NCBI GenBank assembly: GCA_023229435.1
Contig: JALNZF010000005.1
Coordinates: forward strand, 124,001-188,000
Direction of reading: 5' to 3'
Length of the DNA stretch: 64,000 nucleotides
DNA from: Nitrospirota bacterium
GTDB taxonomy: Bacteria > Nitrospirota > UBA9217
Made by a program: the position numbers and the translations under genes. How positions within the stretch are numbered: position 1 is the stretch's first letter; every line of letters starts with the position of its first letter. Positions 33,092-42,138 of the stretch are shown piece after piece. Below the pieces are notes generated by a model. That model searched no databases, was not told the origin of the DNA, and worked only from the letters and a program-made list of their open reading frames with translations.

Positions 33092-33197
33092 TTATTCCCG
33101 CCGACGATTATGACGAATTTGTTGGGTTTCGCGCTGCTCAACCCAATCTACCGTCTTACTTTCTGACTATTTTTCTCTCACCGAGGGGCGAGGGTGT

Positions 33198-35600
33198 TTA
33201 TACATCCAGATTTCTCACTTCCAGTGCATGCCGCTGGATAAAGGCGCGGCGCGGCTCCACGGCATCGCCCATGAGGATCGTAAAGATCTCGTCGGCCTTG
33301 ACCGAATCTTCAACCGTGACCTGGAGGAACGTCCTTTTTTCAGGGTCCATGGTCGTTTTCCAGAGTTGCTCGGGATTCATCTCGCCCAAGCCTTTATACC
33401 GCTGGATCGCGAGACCCTTTTTACCGAGGTCGAGGATATAGTGTACAAGCTTGCCTGGATTGCTGAAGCTTTTTTCTTCGGCCTTCTCCCGGATCTTATA
33501 CTCCGGCCCGCCGAGACCGAGGAGGGCCGGCGACAGGCTCTGGAGTTCACGGAACTCGGGCGTGGTCACGAAATTCTCGTCAAGGATGATGCTCGAGTGC
33601 GCGGCATCGTATTGAGAATCAAATCGAAGCCGCAGGGCCTGGTGCTCCTCGTCCGGTTCGATCGCCCATTCGGTCCTGGTCTTGGGATGAAATTGCTTGA
33701 GATACTCCTCCACTCTGATGGCCAATGCCTTGAGCTTCTCCTCTTCTTTGAGGTATGCTTTGTTGAATGTCTTGTCGAGCAGAAGCGAACGCAGCACCAA
33801 GACGTCGAGGCGTTTTCTTCGGAATTTGTCGAGCGTTCGTTCGAACTGCACAAGTTTCTTGAGCGTGGTGATCAACCGCTCGCCGTGCAGCCAGTCGCCC
33901 AGTTCAGGCGAATAGAGCTCGACATCCTCCGCTGCAACGTCGAGCAAAAAGTCTTCCATGCGTGAATCATCCTTGATGTAGCGCTCGGTCTTGCCCCGCT
34001 TGATCTTGAAGAGCGGCGGCTGGGCGATGTACAGATAACCGCGCTCGATGATCTGGGGCATCTGGCGATAAAAGAACGTGAGCAGCAGGGTGCGAATGTG
34101 GGCGCCGTCCACATCGGCGTCGGTCATGATCACGATCTTATGATAGCGAATCTTGGCGATATTGAACTCCTCGCGTCCGATGCCTGCGCCAAGGGCGGTG
34201 ATAAGCACTTTGATCTCGTCGCTGGAGAGCATTTTGTCGAAACGCGCTTTCTCCACGTTCAGGATCTTGCCTTTGAGCGGAAGGATGGCCTGATTCTTCC
34301 GGTCCCTGCCCTGTTTTGCTGAACCGCCTGCTGAATCTCCCTCAACGATAAAGATTTCCGAGAGTGCCGGGTCCTTTTCCTGGCAGTCCGCCAGCTTGCC
34401 CGGGAGGGACGTTGAGTCAAGAACTCCCTTGCGCCGGGTGAGCTCCCGGGCCTTACGGGCCGCCTCGCGCGCCCGGGCGGCGTTCAAACCCTTCTCCGCC
34501 ACCTTGCGCGCGACCGCAGGGTTCTCTTCAAGATAGGTCCCGAGGGACTCGTTCACCATGCCCTCGACGATGCCCTTGACCTCGCTATTGCCGAGCTTGG
34601 TCTTGGTCTGTCCCTCGAACTGAGGGTTTTGAAGACGCACGCTCACGACCGCCGTCAATCCCTCGCGCACGTCTTCTCCCGAGAAGGCCTCGTCGCCATT
34701 CTTGAGCAGCCCGCTTGCGACCGCATAGCTGTTCACCGTGCGTGTGAGAGCGGCCTTGAATCCCACGAGGTGCGTGCCGCCCTCCTGGGTGTTGATGTTG
34801 TTTGCAAAGGCGAAGACCTGCTCCACATAGCTGTCGTTGTATTGGAGCGCAATCTCTACAAAGATGCCTTCCCGTTCTTTGGTAAGATAAATAGGGGTCG
34901 GGTGAAGCGTTGTCTTGTTCTTGTTCAGATACTCGATAAACGAGACGATGCCGCCTTCATAGAAGAAGGTCTGTTTTTTGCCCGAGCGTTCATCCTGAAT
35001 CGAGATTTTCAGGCCCCGGTTCAGGAACGCGAGTTCGCGCAAGCGCTGCGACAGAATATCGTAGCTGTACTCACGGTCCTCAAAGATCTGAAAGTCAGGC
35101 TTGAAGGTGACCTTGGTGCCCATCGTCGTTGTCGTGCCGGTCTCCGCAAGCGGGGCCTGCGGGTTGCCACGCTCGTATCGTTGCTGATAGACCTTGCCGT
35201 TCTGCTTGATCTCGAGCTCGAGCCATTCCGAAAGCGCATTCACCACGGATACACCCACGCCGTGGAGGCCGCCGGAGACCTTGTATACGTCGCTGTCGAA
35301 CTTGCCGCCTGCGTGGAGCACCGTGAGGGCGACCTCGGCGGCTGAACGCTTCTGCGTGGTGTGCATCTGTGTGGGGATGCCGCGGCCGTCATCGATCACC
35401 GTGACGCTGTTGTCGATATGGATGATGACATCAATACACGAGCAGAAGCCTGCCATGGCCTCATCCACGCTGTTGTCCACGATCTCGTAGGCCAGGTGGT
35501 GAAGACCAACGCTCCCGGTGCTGCCGATGTACATGGCCGGCCGTTTACGCACGGCCTCAAGACCTTCGAGCACCTTTATGCTGTCTGCAGTATAGTCCAT
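33198..35600 (-). CDS. gyrB: DNA gyrase subunit B
   Basis: 800 residues. GHKL ATPase motifs EIVDNSVDEAMAG and DDGRGIPTQMH, the TOPRIM EGDSAGG and DADVDGAHIRTLLLTFF, and the C-terminal QRYKGLGEMNPEQLWKTTMDP are all present. It forms A2B2 gyrase with GyrA. An insert of ~160 residues around 540-700 has weaker conservation (PELGDWLHGERLITTL ... LRSLLLDKTFNK), as in many Gram-negatives. Confidence 0.97.
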   Translation of the reverse strand: MDYTADSIKVLEGLEAVRKRPAMYIGSTGSVGLHHLAYEIVDNSVDEAMAGFCSCIDVIIHIDNSVTVIDDGRGIPTQMHTTQKRSAAEVALTVLHAGGKFDSDVYKVSGGLHGVGVSVVNALSEWLELEIKQNGKVYQQRYERGNPQAPLAETGTTTTMGTKVTFKPDFQIFEDREYSYDILSQRLRELAFLNRGLKISIQDERSGKKQTFFYEGGIVSFIEYLNKNKTTLHPTPIYLTKEREGIFVEIALQYNDSYVEQVFAFANNINTQEGGTHLVGFKAALTRTVNSYAVASGLLKNGDEAFSGEDVREGLTAVVSVRLQNPQFEGQTKTKLGNSEVKGIVEGMVNESLGTYLEENPAVARKVAEKGLNAARAREAARKARELTRRKGVLDSTSLPGKLADCQEKDPALSEIFIVEGDSAGGSAKQGRDRKNQAILPLKGKILNVEKARFDKMLSSDEIKVLITALGAGIGREEFNIAKIRYHKIVIMTDADVDGAHIRTLLLTFFYRQMPQIIERGYLYIAQPPLFKIKRGKTERYIKDDSRMEDFLLDVAAEDVELYSPELGDWLHGERLITTLKKLVQFERTLDKFRRKRLDVLVLRSLLLDKTFNKAYLKEEEKLKALAIRVEEYLKQFHPKTRTEWAIEPDEEHQALRLRFDSQYDAAHSSIILDENFVTTPEFRELQSLSPALLGLGGPEYKIREKAEEKSFSNPGKLVHYILDLGKKGLAIQRYKGLGEMNPEQLWKTTMDPEKRTFLQVTVEDSVKADEIFTILMGDAVEPRRAFIQRHALEVRNLDV

Positions 35601-35649
35601 CCACTCCTCGCAAAAAAAGGGATTTTACCGCTCAATGCGGAGCAATCCC

Positions 35650-35745
35650 TCACGGTATTATTGCATTGGAAATTGTAAAATCAACACCGTCCGGCGCAAT
35701 TTTTCAATTTCCAATCTTAAATCTTCAATTTACAATACGACATTC
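35650..35745. repeat. AT-rich inverted spacer repeat
   Basis: GCATTGGAAATTGTAAAATC and AATTTTTCAATTTCCAATCTTAAA etc. are inverted versions of the spacer repeats at 20030 and 22168. They fill the gyrB-dnaN gap. Confidence 0.6.
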
Positions 35746-35756
35746 GCAGAATGTCG

Positions 35757-36872
35757 CTAGACTCTCATCGGCATCACAACGCATTTGTAGTTTTCGTCGC
35801 CCTCTTCAGTAATCAGGCAGGGGCTCAGCGCATCGCTTAGCTCAAGAGAGATGGTCTCCCGGTCCATGGCCAAAAGCACATCCATGAGATAGCGCGAGTT
35901 GAATCCGATCGCGATCGCCTCTCCCTTGTAATCCACAGCAAGCTCTTCATTTGCCTCACCCACTTCCGGATTGTTCGTGGAAAGAATGAGCCGGCCCTGT
36001 TCGAGCTGTAGTTTTACGGCGTTGGTCTTTTCCTTGGACAGGATTGAAACGCGCTTCACCGCATGGGTAAAGATGTCCTTGGACACAGTGACCTTCTTCG
36101 TGCTCTTCGCGGGCACAACCTGGAGATAGTTGGGATAGTTGCCGTCAATGAGCTTCGTCACCATGACCAGACCATCGCGCTTGAACAGCGCGTGGTTCTT
36201 GCCGAAGCCCAGACGGAGCTCAGCTTTGGGCGTGTCCTCCTCAAGGAGTCGTCGAAGCTCCATCATCGCTTTTTTGGGGATGATGACGCTCTCTTCCTTA
36301 TGTTTTGCGTCCATAACCCGGTCGACCATCGAAAGCCGGTGTCCGTCGGTACCGACCATCCGTATGTTGAGGCCGCCTTTGGTCTGTGTCATATGGACAA
36401 AGAGACCGTTCAGTACATACCGGGCGTCGTTCTCACCCACGGCGTAAAGCGTCTTCTTGATCATGTCGCGAAGCATATCGCCTTCGATGACGATCATGCC
36501 TTCTTCCGAAACGTCAGGGAGCGCGGGGTACTCGTCCCGGGGCAAGCCGACGAGCTTGAACTGTGAATGGCCTGTTTGTATCTTGACCCAGTTGTTGTCT
36601 TCGACTTTGATCTGGATGTCTTCTGACGGAAGCTCCCGCACGATCTCATACATTTTCTTCGCCGACACGGTGACAGCGCCGGGCTTCTCGACCGTCGCCG
36701 CATAACGTCCGCGCAATCCGATCTCAAGGTCCGTAGCGATGATCTCCACACCACTTTTATCGGCAATGAGGAGCATGTTCGAGAGAATGGGCATGGTGTT
36801 CTTCTTTTCCACAACACCCTGGATCCTCTGTAACCCCTTCAGAATTTCCTCTTTTTTTATTGTCAGTTTCAT
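35757..36872 (-). CDS. dnaN: DNA polymerase III beta sliding clamp
   Basis: 371 residues, standard length; three clamp domains. LSNMLLIADKSGVEIIATDLEIGL and the C-terminal PCLITEEGDENYKCVVMPMRV are diagnostic. It is 88 bp downstream of dnaA, in the classical dnaA-dnaN order. Confidence 0.97.
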   Translation of the reverse strand: MKLTIKKEEILKGLQRIQGVVEKKNTMPILSNMLLIADKSGVEIIATDLEIGLRGRYAATVEKPGAVTVSAKKMYEIVRELPSEDIQIKVEDNNWVKIQTGHSQFKLVGLPRDEYPALPDVSEEGMIVIEGDMLRDMIKKTLYAVGENDARYVLNGLFVHMTQTKGGLNIRMVGTDGHRLSMVDRVMDAKHKEESVIIPKKAMMELRRLLEEDTPKAELRLGFGKNHALFKRDGLVMVTKLIDGNYPNYLQVVPAKSTKKVTVSKDIFTHAVKRVSILSKEKTNAVKLQLEQGRLILSTNNPEVGEANEELAVDYKGEAIAIGFNSRYLMDVLLAMDRETISLELSDALSPCLITEEGDENYKCVVMPMRV

Positions 36873-36959
36873 CAGGGACGCCTCCTGTCACAACCACGAA
36901 ATTCTATCAGAATCCCTATTAAAAAGCAATTAAATTGTTTAGTTTATTGCCTTTGTATT

Positions 36960-38291
36960 TCAATGTCTTAACTGCTTAATTAACATCTCCACTCTGGCTT
37001 TTAATTCCGGGTCTTTTTCTTTTTTTTCTTCGATCACTTTGATTGCGTGAATGACGGTGCTGTGGTCCTTGCCGCCAAAAAAATTACCGATCTCCGGAAG
37101 CGATGATCCCGCGAGACTTCGGCAAAGATACATTGCCACCTGGCGCGGCAATACCACTGCTCTCGTGCGACGTTTCGACTTGAGGTCGGAAATCTTCACA
37201 CCGAACGCTTCAGATACGACCTTCTGCACAAGCTCGTTGGTGATGACCCGTTCCCGGCTGTCAAGAAGGTACTTGAGTTCGTTCTTGGCAAGTTCCTGCG
37301 TTATCTCGGTGTTCGTGAGCGATGAGACCGCGCCTAGTTTCACCAGGCCGCCTTCGAGCTCCCGGATGTTGCTCTTCATCATCGAGGCCAGAAATTCCGC
37401 AACATCATCGGGCAGGCGGATGCTCCAGAACTCAGCTTTTTTCTTCAGGATCGCGATCCGGGTTTCAAGGTCCGGCAGCTGAATATCTGTGATCAGGCCT
37501 GACTCAAAACGAGAACGGAGCCGTTCTTCGATATCAGGAATTTCCTTGGGCTGCCGATCGCTGGTGAGCACGATCTGCTTCTGGGCTTCATAAAGCGTGT
37601 TGAATGTATGAAAAAATTCTTCCTGGGTCCGCTCTTTGCCGGCAATGAACTGAATATCATCAATAAGCAGGACGTCCATGTTCCGGTACTTCTGACGGAA
37701 CTCCTCCATGCGCTGATGGCTCATTTTGTTGATGAGTTCGTTTGTGAATTGCTCGGACGAGAGGTACGCAACTTTTGTCCGTGGTGACTTGCTTTGGATG
37801 TGGTGGCCGACAGCGTTCACGAGATGTGTCTTGCCCAGTCCGACGCCGCTGTAAATAAAGAGCGGATTGTACGATCGACCCGGCGCATCCGCCACAGCCC
37901 TTGCCGCGGCGTGAGCAAATTGGTTGCTGGGACCAACGACGAAATTTGCAAAGGTGTACTTTTTTTCGAAGAGGCCGATCTTGTCCTCGCGGCCCTCTTT
38001 TTTTTCTTCTTTGGTCTGACGAACGGCTTTTTTCACCGCCAACTGGGGTTGGACAAAAAAGTCGATCTCCATGTCCTCTCGCTTCGTTACTTCCTTGATG
38101 ACATCGGAAAGAGTGCTCCAGTGATGCTCTTTTATCCAGTCCCGATGGAACTTACTCGGAACCTCGATCTGTATCTTATTGCCGTCTATCGACAGAAGCT
38201 TTGACTGGCTGAACCAGGTGTCATAACCCTGCTTGGACATTCGGTTTTCTATGAGTAATAGTATCTCTTCCCAAACACGTTCCTGATCCAT
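36960..38291 (-). CDS. dnaA: chromosomal replication initiator DnaA
   Basis: 443 residues from ATG 38291 (MDQERVWEEILLLIENRM); the frame opens to 38336 but the 15 extra residues are atypical and lie across AT-rich sequence. Domain I (1-80), Walker A YSGVGLGKTHLV, sensor region and Walker B VLLIDDIQF, and the C-terminal DNA-binding signature GGKDHSTVIHAIKVIEEKKE are all clear. It should bind TTATCCACA/TTATCAACA boxes near 38.3 kb and 40.1 kb. Confidence 0.97.
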   Translation of the reverse strand: MDQERVWEEILLLIENRMSKQGYDTWFSQSKLLSIDGNKIQIEVPSKFHRDWIKEHHWSTLSDVIKEVTKREDMEIDFFVQPQLAVKKAVRQTKEEKKEGREDKIGLFEKKYTFANFVVGPSNQFAHAAARAVADAPGRSYNPLFIYSGVGLGKTHLVNAVGHHIQSKSPRTKVAYLSSEQFTNELINKMSHQRMEEFRQKYRNMDVLLIDDIQFIAGKERTQEEFFHTFNTLYEAQKQIVLTSDRQPKEIPDIEERLRSRFESGLITDIQLPDLETRIAILKKKAEFWSIRLPDDVAEFLASMMKSNIRELEGGLVKLGAVSSLTNTEITQELAKNELKYLLDSRERVITNELVQKVVSEAFGVKISDLKSKRRTRAVVLPRQVAMYLCRSLAGSSLPEIGNFFGGKDHSTVIHAIKVIEEKKEKDPELKARVEMLIKQLRH

Positions 38292-38338
38292 ACATACCCC
38301 AAAAATACCCCAAAAAACCGCTCTGGTTACAAACATGC

Positions 38339-38358
38339 TTATCCACAGGTGTGGACAA
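38339..38358. promoter_or_regulatory. DnaA boxes upstream of dnaA
   Basis: TTATCCACA at 38339-38347 (perfect) and TGTGGACAA at 38350-38358 (one mismatch, inverted), head to head. A further perfect TTATCCACA lies at 38554-38562. Autoregulation of dnaA or part of a bipartite origin is likely. The 505 bp dnaA-tusA gap holds no gene. Confidence 0.7.
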
Positions 38359-38713
38359 TGTGTTTTTTTCTTACTTTTCGTGGGGTTATTGTTTCATGCG
38401 GAGGCTTATAGTCCGCTTTTTGTTGCCCTATTATTACGAGTTTTTCTGTATTGCTGCCTGACCAAGATTAGCATGCATTTTGCTAGTCAGTTCTGACATT
38501 GGATACCAGCGTGGCAAACTATACCAGAACACGGACATTCTGGCAAGGTATTTTTATCCACATTGCATCTCTGCTCTTCTGCTTCTATTGGATTGTTCCG
38601 TGTCAAAATCATATCTCATGGACCAAGATCTCGAAAACCGTGGATCGGGCTTATGCAGATTAAGAAACATCAATCTCTAAGCTTGATTCTTGTCTGTTCC
38701 AAGTAATAATTGC

Positions 38714-38741
38714 TTGACATTGCAACTGTCAGTAGTATAAT
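38714..38741 (+). promoter_or_regulatory. sigma-70 promoter for tusA-like gene
   Basis: TTGACA, 16 bp spacer, TATAAT, about 55 bp ahead of the RBS. Confidence 0.75.
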
Positions 38742-38796
38742 AGAACAGCTGTTTCAACGGAAGGTGTTTGTAATCTTTTTTTTGGAGGTACATTGT

Positions 38797-39039
38797 ATGT
38801 CAGACGATATAAAATTTGATCAGTTTTTAGATGCTAAGGGAATGAGCTGCCCGCTGCCGATTTTAAAAACAAAAAAAGCAGTGGAAGCACTGTCCAAGGA
38901 CCAGGTTCTCAAGGTAGAATCCACGGACGCCGGTTCAAAGAGTGATATGGCATCATGGGCAAAGAGAACGGGCAATGAGCTCCTGAAGACAGAAGAAGGA
39001 TCGGGCACGTTTACCTTCTACATTAAAAAAACCGCATAA
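38797..39039 (+). CDS. TusA-family sulfurtransferase-like protein
   Basis: 80 residues from ATG 38797 with GGAGGT upstream; an earlier in-frame start at 38710 overlaps the promoter. The CPLP motif near residue 20 (DAKGMSCPLPILKTKKAV) holds the sulfur-carrying cysteine. TusA-like proteins relay sulfane sulfur for thiolation or redox sulfur metabolism. mnmA, which uses such sulfur, is 3 kb to the right. Confidence 0.88.
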   Translation: MSDDIKFDQFLDAKGMSCPLPILKTKKAVEALSKDQVLKVESTDAGSKSDMASWAKRTGNELLKTEEGSGTFTFYIKKTA

Positions 39040-39057
39040 AAAGAACACAAAATTACC

Positions 39058-39168
39058 ATGGATGTTATGGGAGTAAAGCCGTCAGATATCATCGATGGCG
39101 TTGAGTTCGGCGGTGCGGCGTCATGGCTGGATTCGGCAGCAGACTCCCAGATCAATCTTTTCATCTGA
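39058..39168 (+). CDS. possible 36-residue ORF
   Basis: ATG 39058 to TGA 39168, MDVMGVKPSDIIDGVEFGGAASWLDSAADSQINLFI. It lacks a convincing RBS and resembles nothing known. The 249 bp gap between tusA and hisI otherwise shows no gene. Confidence 0.2.
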   Translation: MDVMGVKPSDIIDGVEFGGAASWLDSAADSQINLFI

Positions 39169-39288
39169 AAAAAATACTTTTTCCCCAATCCACGATAGTC
39201 TTAACCAAACCGGTTTTGCAAACGAATCAATCTGTTTCTCTTTTCTCTCCGCTGGACTTTTCTTCCGGTTTATGATAAAAAGCCTTTA

Positions 39289-39633
39289 ATGCTGATCCCC
39301 GAAAACCTGAAATATGACGACAAGGGACTGATTCCCGCTATCATCCAGGACTGGAAGACCCTTGAGATTTTGATGATGGCTTACATGAACGCCGCGTCAC
39401 TGAAAAAAACCGTTGAGAGCGGCTTCACCTGGTATTGGAGCCGCTCACGCCAAAAGTTCTGGCAAAAGGGCGAGACTTCCGGCCACATTCAGCGCGTAAA
39501 GAACATCCTCTACGATTGCGATCAGGACACGCTTCTCATCATGGTAGAACAGATCGGACCCGCCTGTCATACGGGAGAGAGGTCCTGCTTTTTCAGGAGC
39601 TTTGCCGGTAACGCGCAAGGAGAAAAAGAATGA
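39289..39633 (+). CDS. hisI: phosphoribosyl-AMP cyclohydrolase
   Basis: 114 residues, normal for the single-domain enzyme. WYWSRSRQKFWQKGETSGHIQRV, DCDQDTLLIMVEQIGPACHTGERSCFF with the zinc cysteines. Catalyses step 3 of histidine synthesis. No other his genes are adjacent. Its stop overlaps the HIT gene start (ATGA). Confidence 0.95.
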   Translation: MLIPENLKYDDKGLIPAIIQDWKTLEILMMAYMNAASLKKTVESGFTWYWSRSRQKFWQKGETSGHIQRVKNILYDCDQDTLLIMVEQIGPACHTGERSCFFRSFAGNAQGEKE

Positions 39634-39983
39634 GCTCCGGCCCACACTGTCTGTTTTGCAAGATTGTCGAGAAAAAGATTCCTGCAAAGATCGTCCACGA
39701 TGATGAGCTCTCGGTCGCTTTTGAGGACCTCAATCCCCAGGCGCCGGTCCATGTGCTTATTGTACCCAAAAAACATATTGCGGACATTCACAGCATCGTT
39801 GTCACGGACCGCGAGGTCATCGGGCACCTGTTCTTTGTTGCCAAGACCATTGCTTCCAAACAAGGGCTTGATCAGGGCGGGTACCGGATGGTAATCAACA
39901 ACGGCCAGGATGCCGGTCAGTCCGTTTTCCACATCCATCTTCATCTGTTATCCGGCCGCATGTTTGCCTGGCCTCCAGGCTAA
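39630..39983 (+). CDS. HIT-family (HINT) nucleotide hydrolase
   Basis: 117 residues. CLFCKIVEKKIPAKIVHDDE and the HIT triad HIHLHLLSG. Such proteins hydrolyse purine phosphoramidates. Coupled to hisI by overlap. Confidence 0.93.
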   Translation: MSSGPHCLFCKIVEKKIPAKIVHDDELSVAFEDLNPQAPVHVLIVPKKHIADIHSIVVTDREVIGHLFFVAKTIASKQGLDQGGYRMVINNGQDAGQSVFHIHLHLLSGRMFAWPPG

Positions 39984-39987
39984 TAAA

Positions 39988-40260
39988 CTATCAACATTTT
40001 TCTGTGAACGGTTTATTGATATTCTGTGTATAAGTTTTCTCGCCTGGTTATCAACAACGTTGTCCTTCATTAAACACACGAAAGTCCCGTAATTATCCTT
40101 TCTCGATTTATCATTTTTATCAACACCTTTTTTCTTCTTCTCACATATCAACAGACACTACTACTACTACTACTAATTTATTTAATAGATAATAATAGTA
40201 ATTAAAAGGAACATATTATCTGGATAACCTTACCAAACAGTTTTTTTTCTAACAAAGCAG
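39988..40260 (+). promoter_or_regulatory. probable oriC unwinding region (DnaA boxes, DnaA-trio, AT-rich DUE)
   Basis: DnaA-box-like sites: CTATCAACA 39988, TGTGTATAA 40025 (inverse of TTATACACA), TTATCAACA 40048 and 40117, ATATCAACA 40145. Four bases after the last box, six perfect CTA trinucleotides run 40158-40175, then ~90 bp of very AT-rich DNA. This is the order and strand of the basal unwinding system described in Bacillus (DnaA box, DnaA-trio, duplex unwinding element). The flanking gene orientation diverges around it. Confidence 0.8.
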
Positions 40261-40389
40261 GCATTAAAAATAATTATTGGATAAATTATTGAGCTGGTGG
40301 TATCTTGTTAAGGAGAATGGCTGTTGCATTAGTCTGAGAAGTAAAGCGAGTAGAAAATAAAAAAAAGAAAGTGGAATTTGGAGAGTGCT

Positions 40390-40758
40390 ATGGAAAACAA
40401 GGAATTTGTATTTATCATCAGCCATTCGTATGATGCGATCGAACGTGCGGCGGCAGCGCTTCAGCTGGCAACCAATATGGCGGCCTTTGATGCCAAGATA
40501 GATTTCTTTTTGATGAACGAAGGAGTCCATCTTGCGCGCAGGGGATTCGCTGAATCCGCAACATGGCAGCATGCTTTTTCACCGGTTGCGGAACTTATGA
40601 AAAGTCTGGTGGAAGATTTTGATTGCAAGTTTTATATTTGTGCTTCCTGTGTGAAGTCATATGGTCTTGAGGGTGCGGAATGGATCAAGAATGCAGAGGT
40701 CAAGCCGGGATCCTATCTCGGAGAACTCTTGATGAAACGTCAGAACGTGACATTCTGA
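40390..40758 (+). CDS. DsrE-like sulfur relay protein
   Basis: 122 residues from ATG 40390 (GGAGAG upstream). FIISHSYDAIERAAAALQLATNMAAFDAKIDFFLMNEGVHLARRG is the DsrE/F fold, and the CASCVKSYG cysteines may carry sulfur. A partner role with TusA is plausible. Multi-subunit Tus/Dsr partners are not seen here. Confidence 0.85.
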   Translation: MENKEFVFIISHSYDAIERAAAALQLATNMAAFDAKIDFFLMNEGVHLARRGFAESATWQHAFSPVAELMKSLVEDFDCKFYICASCVKSYGLEGAEWIKNAEVKPGSYLGELLMKRQNVTF

Positions 40759-40771
40759 TTAACCAAACAAC

Positions 40772-41347
40772 ATGAAAAATATCGCAAACTTTCTTTTCGA
40801 AGCAGGCATGCTAAAGCGCACTCCCCGGAGCGGATTTCAATTCCTTGGTACCGGCGCGGAGTCGGTGGCGGAGCACATCTTCCGAACAACCTATATCGGC
40901 TACGCGCTCGGAAAACTTGCCCTGGGGGTTAACGTGGACCGGGTGATCAAGATGTGTCTGTTTCATGATCTGCCGGAGGCCCGGACGGGCGACCTCAATT
41001 ACGTGAATAAAAAGTATGTAGATGCAAATGAGAAAAAAGCGATTGACGACCTGGCAGAGACACTGCCCTTCGGCGGCGAGATCAGGGATCTGATACAGGA
41101 GTTCAATGAAGGCAAGACAGAAGAGGCGTGTTTGGCGCGCGATGCGGATCAGCTCGAAATGATATTGGCACTGAAAGAGTATAAGGATGTTGGGAACAAG
41201 CATGCAGACGAGTGGTTGGCCTTTTCGCAAAAACGGCTTCAAACTCAATCAGCGCAAAAGCTTGCGGAGGTCATCCTCGAAACAGATTCATCTCTCTGGT
41301 GGTTTAGCGACAAGAGTGATTGGTGGATCAACGGCGGCAAGCGCTGA
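40772..41347 (+). CDS. HD-domain phosphohydrolase (YfbR/HDDC2-like)
   Basis: 191 residues. H at VAEHIFRT, HD at CLFHDLPEARTGD, and D in ARDADQLEM form the HD metal site. Relatives are 5'-deoxynucleotidases. Its 3' end overlaps the convergent P-loop gene by 60 bases. Confidence 0.9.
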   Translation: MKNIANFLFEAGMLKRTPRSGFQFLGTGAESVAEHIFRTTYIGYALGKLALGVNVDRVIKMCLFHDLPEARTGDLNYVNKKYVDANEKKAIDDLAETLPFGGEIRDLIQEFNEGKTEEACLARDADQLEMILALKEYKDVGNKHADEWLAFSQKRLQTQSAQKLAEVILETDSSLWWFSDKSDWWINGGKR

Positions 41348-41971
41348 TATGGTGCTAAAGACCTCCGGTGCGGTCATGTTCCCTGAAACGCGTATCCGGT
41401 AAAGAGCGCATCCTGACCGGGAATAGTGATCGATCAACGGTGTTGTTCTTTTCCGGAAAAGCAATAGTTTTTTCTCGATCAATTCCTTGTTATCATCGAT
41501 GCGCCCGGTTCGATCCCCGCCGGCGTTATCCCGAATGCGACAAACAACATCGTCTGGTGAACAGTCCAGAACAATAACGGCGTGAATCTCGGCGATTGTA
41601 GCGATGTCTCGTGCCTGCCCTGCGTGACGAGGGATACCGTTCAGGACGAGAACATCGTGTTCCGAGAACCCGACGCGGTTCATATACAGGGATATGATCT
41701 TTTCCGCAAGAGGGAAGTGCTCATTCTCGAGCAGAAGGCCGAGTTCAAGAACGCCGTGAATGAAGTCGAGCTCCTTTTTCGCATAGACACATGACCGGTC
41801 CACACGGGAAACAGCGCCTCGCAGTTCAGAACCGAAATCAAAGTGATGACACCGGCGTCCAAACAGTCCATGCTGCGCAATAGCGTCGCCGAGCGGGCTC
41901 TTGCCGACGCCAGTGGGGCCGAGGAGGAGAATTGAGTCAACGGGAAACAGGTAAGATATATTCGGCAACAT
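41288..41971 (-). CDS. P-loop kinase-like protein
   Basis: 227 residues with Walker A LLGPTGVGKSPLGD at ~16-29 and VLVLNGIPRHAGQARDI, the adenylate-kinase-like lid/NMP motif. A C-terminal ~20 residues lie in the overlap with the HD gene. Likely a nucleotide or small-molecule kinase; the substrate is not evident. Confidence 0.75.
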   Translation of the reverse strand: MLPNISYLFPVDSILLLGPTGVGKSPLGDAIAQHGLFGRRCHHFDFGSELRGAVSRVDRSCVYAKKELDFIHGVLELGLLLENEHFPLAEKIISLYMNRVGFSEHDVLVLNGIPRHAGQARDIATIAEIHAVIVLDCSPDDVVCRIRDNAGGDRTGRIDDNKELIEKKLLLFRKRTTPLIDHYSRSGCALYRIRVSGNMTAPEVFSTISALAAVDPPITLVAKPPER

Positions 41972-42138
41972 TAGAGAGACCCGGAATCAAGGGGCGTAAA
42001 AATCGACAGGCAGACAATCACTGCTTTTGTTGCCACCCCGTGAGTATCGCGCATTCCTTTCTCCGGATGAGATGTTTCCTTTTGCTCCGTAAGCCCGTTA
42101 TCTAGGCAAGCACGGTCTGCCGATTTATTAAATACAGA

